A stretch of DNA of 64,000 bases from Streptomyces sp. GESEQ-35 (GTDB lineage Bacteria; Actinomycetota; Actinomycetes; Streptomycetales; Streptomycetaceae): the NCBI RefSeq assembly GCF_017948485.1, contig NZ_JAFFSX010000031.1:62001-126000 (forward strand), in the 5' to 3' direction. Below the pieces are notes generated by a model. That model worked only from the letters and a program-made list of their open reading frames with translations, had not been told where the DNA came from and did not search any database. Below are positions 15,869 to 22,814 of the stretch, in pieces. Numbering within the stretch: the first letter of the stretch is position 1; each line of letters begins with the position of its first letter. Made by a program: the position numbers and the translations under genes.

Positions 15869-17191
15869 GTGAACCACCCCACCTCCGAGCAGCCCGCCGA
15901 CATCGTGGCGCGACTGCGCGCCACCTTCCGCACCGGCCGCACCAAGCCCGTCGAATGGCGCACCGCACAGCTGCGCCGACTGCGCGAGATGCTCACGGAG
16001 AACGGACCCGACCTGGCCGCCGCCCTCCACGCCGACCTGGGCAAGAGCAGCGCGGAGGCCCACCGGACGGAGATCGGCTTCACCGTCCGCGAGATCGACC
16101 ACACCCTCGACCACCTGGACGAGTGGCTGCGCCCCGAGTCGGCGCCCGTCCCGGCGCACCTCGGCGCCGACGCCACGGCCTGGACGCAGTACGACCCCCT
16201 GGGCGTCGTCCTCGTCATCGCCCCGTGGAACTACCCGGCCCAGCTCCTGCTCGCGCCCGTGGTCGGTGCCCTGGCCGCGGGCAACGCGGTCGTCGCCAAG
16301 CCCAGCGAGATGGCACCCGCCACCTCCGCCGCGCTGGCCCGCCTGCTGCCCGCGTACCTGGACACCGAGGCCGTCGCCGTCGTCGAGGGCGGCATCCCCG
16401 AGACCACGGCCCTGCTCGCCGAGCGCTTCGACCACATCTTCTACACCGGCAACGGCACCGTCGGCCGCATCGTCATGCGAGCAGCCGCCGAGCACCTCAC
16501 CCCCGTCGCCCTCGAACTCGGCGGCAAGTCCCCGGCGTTCGTCGACCGCGACGCCGATCTCGACGTCGTCGCCGACCGGCTGGCCCGTGGCAAGTTCCTC
16601 AACGCCGGGCAGACCTGCGTGGCCCCCGACTACGTCCTCACCGACCCGGAGACCGCCGCCGCCCTCGAACCCGCCCTCACCCGGGCCGTCGAGAAGCTGT
16701 TCGGCACCGACCCCTCCGCCTCCGGAGAGTACGGCCGCATCGTCAACGAACGGCACTACGACCGGCTCGCCGGCCTGCTCGGCTCCGGCCGGGTGGTCGT
16801 GGGCGGCGGCGGCGACCGTACGGCGAAGTACATCGCGCCTACCGTCCTCGCCGACGTCGACCCCGGCTCGCCGGTCATGCAGGAAGAGATCTTCGGCCCG
16901 ATCCTGCCGATCGTCACCGTGCCGGGTCTCGATGAGGCGATCGAGTTCATCAACGACCGTGACAAGCCCCTTGCGCTGTACGTCTTCTCCGAGTCCGACG
17001 AGGCGCGCGGGCGGATCGCCGCCGAGACGTCCTCCGGCGGTCTCGGGTACGGCCTGCCGCTCGCCCATCTCACCGTCTCCGACCTGCCGTTCGGTGGCGT
17101 GGGGGAGAGCGGCATGGGCAACTACCACGGCCGCTACTCCATCGAGACGTTCAGCCACCGCAAGGCGATCCTGGCGAAGCCGCTGAGCTGA
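15869..17191 (+). CDS. Aldehyde dehydrogenase, class-3-like
   Basis: 440 aa NAD(P)-dependent aldehyde dehydrogenase. IAPWNYPAQLLLAPVVGALAAGN, FYTGNGTVGRIVMRAAAEH, the Glu motif LELGGKSP and the Cys motif NAGQTCVAPDY are all present, and the C-terminus with ETFSHRKAIL is typical of the ALDH3 branch, which acts on fatty and aromatic aldehydes. The length is close to the class-3 norm. I chose the GTG at 15869 (GCGAGG upstream); an ATG at 15788 would add a 27-residue extension with no ribosome-binding site. The physiological substrate is not determined by context. Confidence 0.9.
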   Translation: MNHPTSEQPADIVARLRATFRTGRTKPVEWRTAQLRRLREMLTENGPDLAAALHADLGKSSAEAHRTEIGFTVREIDHTLDHLDEWLRPESAPVPAHLGADATAWTQYDPLGVVLVIAPWNYPAQLLLAPVVGALAAGNAVVAKPSEMAPATSAALARLLPAYLDTEAVAVVEGGIPETTALLAERFDHIFYTGNGTVGRIVMRAAAEHLTPVALELGGKSPAFVDRDADLDVVADRLARGKFLNAGQTCVAPDYVLTDPETAAALEPALTRAVEKLFGTDPSASGEYGRIVNERHYDRLAGLLGSGRVVVGGGGDRTAKYIAPTVLADVDPGSPVMQEEIFGPILPIVTVPGLDEAIEFINDRDKPLALYVFSESDEARGRIAAETSSGGLGYGLPLAHLTVSDLPFGGVGESGMGNYHGRYSIETFSHRKAILAKPLS

Positions 17192-17224
17192 CCGTTGCGG
17201 TACGGCTCCAGTGCGGTCCCGGAG

Positions 17225-17260
17225 TTGACTGGTCTACACCCTTGACTGGTACAGACCAAT
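17225..17260 (+). promoter_or_regulatory. Tandem DasR-type (dre) repeats in chitinase promoter
   Basis: The 9-base unit TTGACTGGT occurs at 17225-17233 and 17242-17250, 17 bases apart. The extended copies ACTGGTCTACACCC (17228-17241) and ACTGGTACAGACCAAT (17245-17260) each resemble the DasR operator ACTGGTCTAGACCAGT. Direct repeats of this type are known in Streptomyces chitinase promoters, and TTGACT could also serve as a -35 element. It lies 137 bases before the chitinase start. Repression relieved by amino-sugar phosphate is inferred. Confidence 0.75.
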
Positions 17261-17396
17261 GCGGTTGAGTGTGGCTCCACACCCCCCACCACGGCCGCCC
17301 CCAACGCCGTGGCCGGCTCCGCCGGCGCGTGCGCACAAGGCTCTGCTCAGCCCTGCCTTGTCGGGGTCGGCCGTGCTTCGCAAAGGAGTTGATCCT

Positions 17397-18287
17397 GTGT
17401 CGAGGCGCCGCATCTCAGCCGTACTGACCGTTCTCGCCCTCGCCGGCAGCGTGCCGGTGCTCCTCCCGGCCGCCGAGGCGTCCGCCGCCGCGTGCTCGAG
17501 CTATCCGAGCTGGGCGGCCGGACGGTCGTACAACGCCGGGGACATCGTCCGCTACACCGACGGCAAGGCGTACATCGCCGAGCACGCCAACCCGGGCTAC
17601 GATCCCATCATCAGCACCTGGTACTGGGAGCCCTACGCCTGCGACGGCGGCTCCGACACGCCCTCCGCCACCTTCGTGGTGAGCGAGGCGCAGTTCAACC
17701 AGATGTTCCCGAACCGGAATTCGTTCTACACGTACAGCGGTCTGACCGCCGCGCTGAGCGCCTACCCGGGCTTCGCCAACACCGGCAGCGACACGGTGAA
17801 GAAGCAGGAGGCCGCGGCCTTCCTCGCCAACGTCAGCCACGAGACCGGCGGGCTCGTCCACATCGTCGAGCAGAACCAGGCCAACTACCCGCACTACTGC
17901 GACTGGAGCCAGCCCTACGGCTGCCCGGCGGGCCAGGCCGCCTACTACGGGCGGGGCCCGATCCAGCTGTCCTGGAACTTCAACTACAAGGCGGCGGGCG
18001 ACGCGCTCGGCATCGACCTGCTGAACAACCCCTGGCTGGTGCAGAACGACTCCGCCGTGGCCTGGAAGACCGGCCTCTGGTACTGGAACACCCAGTCCGG
18101 CCCCGGCACCATGACCCCGCACAACGCCATGGTCAACCAGGCCGGCTTCGGCCAGACCATCCGCTCCATCAACGGCTCCCTGGAGTGCGACGGCAAGAAC
18201 CCGGCGCAGGTCCAGAGCCGCGTGAACAACTACAACAGCTTCACCTCGATCCTCGGCGTCTCGCCCGGCGGCAACCTCTACTGCTGA
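17397..18287 (+). CDS. Secreted GH19 chitinase with N-terminal CBM5/12
   Basis: 296 aa. An N-terminal signal peptide (SRRRISAVLTVLALAGSVPV, Ala-rich cleavage region near residue 30) is followed by a CBM5/12 chitin-binding domain (YPSWAAGRSYNAGDIVRY to TWYWEPYAC, about residues 34-82). The glycoside hydrolase family 19 domain fills the rest. The catalytic Glu lies in NVSHETGGL near residue 148, and CDWSQPYGCPAGQAAYYGRG is the conserved GH19 centre. It cleaves beta-1,4-GlcNAc polymers outside the cell. The GTG at 17397 has AAAGGAG 8 bases upstream. DasR-type repeats precede it. Confidence 0.95.
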   Translation: MSRRRISAVLTVLALAGSVPVLLPAAEASAAACSSYPSWAAGRSYNAGDIVRYTDGKAYIAEHANPGYDPIISTWYWEPYACDGGSDTPSATFVVSEAQFNQMFPNRNSFYTYSGLTAALSAYPGFANTGSDTVKKQEAAAFLANVSHETGGLVHIVEQNQANYPHYCDWSQPYGCPAGQAAYYGRGPIQLSWNFNYKAAGDALGIDLLNNPWLVQNDSAVAWKTGLWYWNTQSGPGTMTPHNAMVNQAGFGQTIRSINGSLECDGKNPAQVQSRVNNYNSFTSILGVSPGGNLYC

Positions 18288-18332
18288 CGCCGGCCGCGAG
18301 GCCTGTACGAGACTCCGCCGATGACCTAGGGC

Positions 18333-18739
18333 ATGATCATCGCGCAGGCCGCGGGCACCTGGAACCTCGGTGACCTGCCCGTCAGCCGCATCGGCTTCGG
18401 TGCGATGCGGCTGACGGGCAGTGCAGCCTTCCACCTCGGCACCCCGAGCGAGCGCGGACGATCGATCGCCGTGCTGCACAAGGCGGTTGGGGCACCTCGG
18501 CCCGGCCCGACCAGTTGCGCGGCCACGTCGAGGAGAACCTGCGCCGGCTCGGCCGCGACCACCTCGACGTCGTATACCGGCGCCGCATGCGGCAGGACTC
18601 GATCGCCGAGCACTTCGGCGCGCTCGCCGAACTCCGCGAAGCGGGCCTGGTCCGGCACCTCGGCATCTCCGTCGTGGAACCCCGGCACCTCGCCGAGGCA
18701 CAGGCCATCGCGCCGGGGGTGTGCGTGCAGAATCCGTAA
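18333..18739 (+). pseudogene. Aldo/keto reductase remnant
   Basis: The first 50 or so codons read LPVSRIGFGAMRLTGSAAFH, the start of an aldo/keto reductase. Near 18484-18500 the frame changes and about 50 residues, including the catalytic Asp/Tyr/Lys region, are missing. The continuation in another frame is ARPDQLRGHVEENLRRLGRD and AELREAGLVRHLGISVVEP, ending at a stop at 18737. Two-thirds of a normal enzyme (about 300 aa) is absent, so the gene is dead. It opens a stretch of degenerate genes. Confidence 0.8.
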
Positions 18740-18769
18740 CGGCTTCAACGGCTTCGTATCGGCTGCCGA

Positions 18770-19305
18770 CGCCTCGAAGAGCCTCTCCCGAACTCACCCG
18801 CTACCGGCTCGCCAGCAAAGTCGTCAACGGGCAGCCGCTGGGCGGCACCGACGACGAATGGGTTGTCATCGAGCTCGTCTATCGCGCCGCCGAACTCGCC
18901 GAAGATCTCCATGACGACCGGCAAGAAGGCGCTCTGCTCTTCGGACGGTTCGCCTTCTCCGTCCGCTACAAGTGGTTCCGCAACTGGGTCAACTCCCCGG
19001 CAGGCCGCCGCCTCGGACTCGCCCCATCCCCGATGGACAGGTCAATCTGAGGCGGCTGCGTGGCACATTGGCCCTGGAAATGGCCCACCGTCCGGGCGGC
19101 GTGCTGGCCTCCGAACTGCACCTCAAGCACCTCGCAGTGGCCACCACGGAAGGGTACGCGTCCCGCCCGGCGGGCTCAGGCCGAGTTGCTGGCCGAGGTC
19201 AACAAGCACGAGAGCGACCGGAACCTGACTCTGGTCCTGGAGGAGTTCCGTAACTACCAGCAGGGCATCCCCGCCGTCGCTGGCCTGCGCCGGTCATCGC
19301 TGGTC
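18770..19305 (+). pseudogene. Tyrosine recombinase/integrase remnant with two frameshifts
   Basis: Three consecutive frames give one broken protein: YRLASKVVNGQPLGGTDDEW to VRYKWFRNWVNSPAGRRLGL, then PDGQVNLRRLRGTLALEMAH with HLKHLAVATTEGYASRP, then AQAELLAEVNKHESDRNLTL with EEFRNYQQGIP. The segments match the C-terminal part of phage-type integrases carried by Streptomyces elements; RRLRGTLAL and VATTEGY would be near the catalytic region. Frameshifts lie near 19025 and 19165, and the N-terminal half is gone. It marks a decayed integrated element; no attachment site could be defined. Confidence 0.65.
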
Positions 19306-19324
19306 GACATCGGCCTCGCCGCGG

Positions 19325-20002
19325 GTGCGGCGGAAGGTGCTCACCACGTGGTGCGGTGCTCACCTGGCGGTGAGCGCGCACTCCAGGAGCCCGGGAGCGT
19401 CGAGCGCCAGGGCCGACGTCACCGACCCTCCCGCCGTCGATGAGCTGGTGACCGGGATCCTCGCCACCCACGGGCGGATCGACACAGTCGTCGTCAACGC
19501 CAATACCGCTCCGCCGCCGTTCGCTGCGCTGGACGATCTGTCGTGGGCCGCCTTCGCGGCCAAGGTCACCGGCGAGCTTGCCGGTGCCTTCCATATCACC
19601 AAGCGCGTCCTCGCGCCGATGCGGGCGCAGGGCGCGGGCCGGATCATCTACATCGGCAGCACCGCTGCGGACTACGTCGGCGAAGGCAGGCTCGCGCATG
19701 GCACAGCGAAATCCGCGCTGGCCACCTTCGCCCGCCACGTCGCTGCGGAGAGCGCGCGCGACGGCGTCAGCGTGCTCGTCGTCGCCCCCGGGGCAGTCCG
19801 GACGCCGGCCACCGACGAAGTCCTGACCGGCGAGCGCGGCGCCGTCCTCGCCCGCGAGTCCGTGCTGGGCCGGGTGCTTGAGGCCGAAGACGTCGCCGCC
19901 GCGGTGGCACTGGCCGCCGACCCCGCACTTCGCGCGGCCACCGGCACGACCCTGCGGGTCGACGGCGGCTGGTCGGTCCTTGTCGGCGGCCCGGCCAGCT
20001 GA
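19325..20002 (+). pseudogene. SDR oxidoreductase lacking its nucleotide-binding start
   Basis: The open frame from 19325 encodes 225 aa. From about 19412 it reads as a short-chain dehydrogenase: DELVTGILATHGRIDTVVVN, IIYIGSTAADYVGEG, HGTAKSALATFARHVAAESA and the C-terminal TGTTLRVDGGWSVL. The TGxxxGIG cofactor loop that should precede this is missing and is replaced by unrelated residues abutting the integrase remnant. The catalytic Tyr-x-x-x-Lys is also altered (His-Gly-Thr-Ala-Lys). I conclude the gene was truncated by an insertion event. It may still be translated. Confidence 0.7.
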
Positions 20003-20206
20003 GCACTCACGCCCGGATCGAACGGCCAGGTCCGTCGGCGATGCCGTTCACTGCACTCACCGCAGTTCCGGCCGCAGCTGCTCCTCTGCATCACCGCACC
20101 AAAGCGCCCGACTCCGCCCTCGTCTCGCAAGACACGGAGCAAGACAACTGGCTTTGTTCACGAGATCGAGGCTTTGGCGCAGATCTTGAGGAGTAGCTCC
20201 AGAGCG

Positions 20207-20345
20207 TCACTGGAGCAGGATCATCTTGCGGAGTAGTTCGAATCCGGCTCGACCGTAGAGCTGCCTCTTGATCTTTTTCACGCGTGTCACGGCGCCCTCG
20301 GTGCCGCCGGAGCTCCAGTGCAGGGTCAGTCCCGCGATCACGGCT
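20207..20345 (-). mobile_element. ISL3-family transposase, C-terminal fragment
   Basis: On the minus strand the last 45 codons before the TGA at 20207 read LTLHWSSGGTEGAVTRVKKI then KRQLYGRAGFELLRKMILL. WSSG-x-EG-x-V-T-R-x-K-x-IKRQ-YGRAGF is the signature C-terminus of ISL3-type transposases. The rest of the transposase is absent. Fragment only. Confidence 0.75.
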
Positions 20346-20360
20346 TCGAGCGGCCCCAGT

Positions 20361-20495
20361 TGGTGCGTTGCCAAGGAGCACCCCCTGTGTCTGATCGGGG
20401 ACTCGGGCACCGGCAAGTCGCGCCTGCTGATCGGGCTGGGCACCGGCGGCCGCCATGGCCGGTTACCGAGTCCGCTGAACAAAGTGGACGATCAC
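20361..20495 (+). mobile_element. IS21-type IstB ATPase fragment
   Basis: The plus strand encodes AKEHPLCLIGDSGTGKSRLL, a Walker A region typical of the IstB helper protein of IS21-like elements. After a one-base frame change it continues AAMAGYRVR followed by a stop. Both ends of the gene are lost. It directly abuts the ISL3 fragment on the other strand, showing at least two insertion events at this place. Confidence 0.7.
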
Positions 20496-20623
20496 GACAA
20501 CACCAAAGCGAGCTGGCTGAGCACGCTAGTGCTGTGACCGAGAACGTTCGCAGGGTTGATGGTTGGGGCGGTTGGATGGGCGGTGACGTCGGTTCCGACA
20601 ACACAGACCGCGAGGAGCTCTGC

Positions 20624-21193
20624 ATGGACCATCAGGACGTCGGCGCCGCCGTGGCAGAGATGCTGCGGGTGCTTGGCCCCCATACCGCCAAGGACTGGAC
20701 GGTGTCGGCGGGGCCGCTCGAATGGACGTGCTGGCAAACCGCGGCCCACATCGGCCACGACCTGCTGGCCTACGCAGGGCAGCTGGCAGCACAGCCCGCT
20801 GACGCCTACCTTCCCATCGACCTGAACGTTCGCCCCACTGCTTCGCCGGCCGATGTACTCCAGGCCGTCACCGCCTGCGGCGGACTGCTCAGCAGCGCCC
20901 TGGTCACAGCCAACCCGGCCCTGAGGGCCTGGCACTGGGGCCCGTGCGACCCCGAAGGGTTCGCGGCGATGGGCGTCGCCGAAACTCTGCTGCACACCTA
21001 CGACATCACGCAGGGACTGTCCGTGGACTGGCTGCCACCAGCACCGCTGAGCGCAGCAGTACTCAACCGGCTCTTCCCCGCCGCCCCGCCCGGAGACCCC
21101 ACCCAGGTACTCCTCTGGTGCACCGGCCGCGGAGAACTCGACGGTCTCCCTCGCCAAACCTCATGGAGGTGGGAAGCAGCACGATCAGGCTGA
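20624..21193 (+). CDS. DinB-like/maleylpyruvate isomerase N-terminal family protein
   Basis: 189 aa. The helical-bundle pattern with WTCWQTAAHIGHDLLAYAGQ near residue 40 and GVAETLLHTYDITQGL near residue 130 supplies the His residues expected of the mycothiol-dependent DinB/MDMPI family. These enzymes bind a metal and often transfer or use mycothiol. GAGGAG precedes the ATG at 20624. It is the only apparently intact gene in the degenerate zone. Its substrate is unknown. Confidence 0.8.
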   Translation: MDHQDVGAAVAEMLRVLGPHTAKDWTVSAGPLEWTCWQTAAHIGHDLLAYAGQLAAQPADAYLPIDLNVRPTASPADVLQAVTACGGLLSSALVTANPALRAWHWGPCDPEGFAAMGVAETLLHTYDITQGLSVDWLPPAPLSAAVLNRLFPAAPPGDPTQVLLWCTGRGELDGLPRQTSWRWEAARSG

Positions 21194-21246
21194 TCGAGCT
21201 GACCCGGCGAACGTTCCCGGTCACAGCACTGGGTGACGGGCACGGA

Positions 21247-21590
21247 ACGTGGTTCTGCGATGCCGATGATGAACTCCTCCTGCGGCCGGATGTCGGCCGA
21301 CCATCCCAACGCGGCGAGTTCGCCGGCGAGTTCCCCCGGTTCATGGAGGACCTTCACGATGCGGTACCGGCTGCCGTCGTCGAGCCGGCGCACGTCCGCG
21401 GCCACTTCCTCACGGGCGGCCGCAGCGGGACCTTCGTCGATGAATACGACCTTGCCGTTCGGTGCGAGCGCGGCCGCGACGGTGCTCCAGAAGTCGCCGA
21501 GCCGGGACGGCGGGACGTGGGAGAGAAAGAACGCGAAGAACACGGTGTCGTACCGGTGCGGCGGCCGCCAGCCGAGCATCCGGCGTCGCC
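21247..21590 (-). pseudogene. SAM methyltransferase, C-terminal half only
   Basis: The minus strand reads GWRPPHRYDTVFFAFFLSHV, FWSTVAAALAPNGKVVFIDE, RRLDDGSRYRIVKVLHEPGE and EEFIIGIAEPR, the second half of a class I methyltransferase. The N-terminal SAM-binding motif is absent upstream (higher coordinates). At the other end the normal stop is lost and the frame runs on to 20998, antisense to the DinB-like gene. Truncated at both ends. 21591-21756 holds nothing I can identify. Confidence 0.7.
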
Positions 21591-21756
21591 GCCGCCCTCC
21601 AACCACATCGATTACCGGCAGCACTGGCGACACTTCGCGATGACCGGTGTCTCGCCCTTCCCACCACCTCGGTCCTCTCCGAGGAGCATCCACGAGGCTC
21701 TGTCTGCCATCATCTGGAGCCGCGTCACCGGCGGCGAATACTGCCTCGCCTGTCCG

Positions 21757-22722
21757 TCACGCTTTCGAGGCCGGGAGCGCGGCGCGCAGTCCGCGGCGCA
21801 GCGCGCCGAGCTGGTCGGCGATCATGCGCTGGGTCACGGCGGCGTCCTCGATCAGGGCCGAGCCGTGGAACGTGCCCGGATAGTGGTGCAGTTCGGTGGG
21901 AACGCCGGCCTGGAGCAGCCGCTGGGCGTAGGTCAGGCCTTCGTCACGCAGGGGATCGAACTCGCAAGTGGTCACGTAGGCGCGCGGCAGGCCGGACAGG
22001 TCCTCGGCGCGGGCAGGGGCAGCGTATGGCGAAACGCCCTCGGTGCCGCGCACACCAACGCCCAGGTAGTAGTCCCAGCTCAGTTCGGCGTCGGGTCGAT
22101 TCCACAACGGTGTGTCCGTGAAGGCCCGCATCGACACGGTGTCCAGGCGGTCGTCGAGTTCTGGGATGCCCAGCAGTTGGAAGCAGAGCGCCGGGCCGCC
22201 ACGGTCACGTGCCACCAAAGCGATGGCCGCCGCCAATCCCCCGCCGGCGCTTTCCCCGCCCACACCCAGCCGCTCCGGATCGATCCCCAGCTCGGCGGCG
22301 TGGGCCGCTGTCCACAGCAGTGCGGCGTAGCAGTCTTCGAAGCCGGCCGGGAACGGATGCTCGGGGGCCAACCGGTATTCCACCGACACCACCACCGCGC
22401 CCACTTCGGCCGCGATCCGGGCGGCGTGGGAGTCGAACATCGCGACGCTGCCGAGCACGAACCCGCCGCCGTGGAGGTACAGCAGTCCGGGCAGCGTGCC
22501 GTCGGCGTCAGCGGGCTTGTACACCCGGACGGGCACCTGCGGGTCGCTCTGCGGACCGGGGACTTCGAGGTCGCGCACGTCGAGCGGTATCGGCGGCTCG
22601 TAGACCGGAACATCCGCGATCAGGTCGCTTTCCGACTGCCGGACCAGTTCGATGTCCGTCAAAGGGGTCTGCGGAAGCATCTCGATCCAGGGGACCAGCT
22701 CGGGGTCGAACGCGTACGTCAT
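21757..22722 (-). CDS. HSL-family alpha/beta hydrolase (esterase)
   Basis: 321 aa. The HGGGF oxyanion motif, the nucleophile motif GESAGGG, Asp in TCEFDPLRDEG and His in YPGTFHGS give a complete hormone-sensitive-lipase-type triad. No signal peptide is present, so it is probably cytoplasmic, acting on short acyl esters or acetylated compounds. AAGGAG precedes the ATG at 22722. A doubled GTTGGCCAAC palindrome lies just upstream, suggesting a dedicated repressor. Its tandem neighbour upstream on the same strand is the acylase operon. Confidence 0.92.
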   Translation of the reverse strand: MTYAFDPELVPWIEMLPQTPLTDIELVRQSESDLIADVPVYEPPIPLDVRDLEVPGPQSDPQVPVRVYKPADADGTLPGLLYLHGGGFVLGSVAMFDSHAARIAAEVGAVVVSVEYRLAPEHPFPAGFEDCYAALLWTAAHAAELGIDPERLGVGGESAGGGLAAAIALVARDRGGPALCFQLLGIPELDDRLDTVSMRAFTDTPLWNRPDAELSWDYYLGVGVRGTEGVSPYAAPARAEDLSGLPRAYVTTCEFDPLRDEGLTYAQRLLQAGVPTELHHYPGTFHGSALIEDAAVTQRMIADQLGALRRGLRAALPASKA

Positions 22723-22756
22723 GTCGGACTCCTTTGTCGCTGACTCGCTCCAGCCC

Positions 22757-22795
22757 GTTGGCCAACGAGCGGACGGGAAACGCCCGTTGGCCAAC
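22757..22795. promoter_or_regulatory. Doubled GTTGGCCAAC palindrome upstream of the esterase
   Basis: The perfect 10-bp palindrome GTTGGCCAAC occurs at 22757-22766 and again at 22786-22795, each preceded by CCC, with centres 29 bases apart. The pair begins 35 bases upstream of the esterase start and ends 20 bases after the acylase stop. Paired palindromes of this size are typical of TetR- or MarR-type operators. The cognate regulator is not evident, although the TetR site at 29438 shares TTGG/CCAA arms. Confidence 0.65.
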
Positions 22796-22814
22796 AGTCG
22801 TAGGTACCGCGTCG

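Noticed and set aside
18421..19050. A single 209-codon protein across the aldo/keto reductase and integrase remnants
   Set aside because: The frame joins pieces of two unrelated families and out-of-frame sequence; it is an accident of decay.
20998..21693. A complete methyltransferase on the minus strand
   Set aside because: The SAM-binding half is missing and the C-terminal 80 residues are readthrough antisense to the DinB-like gene.
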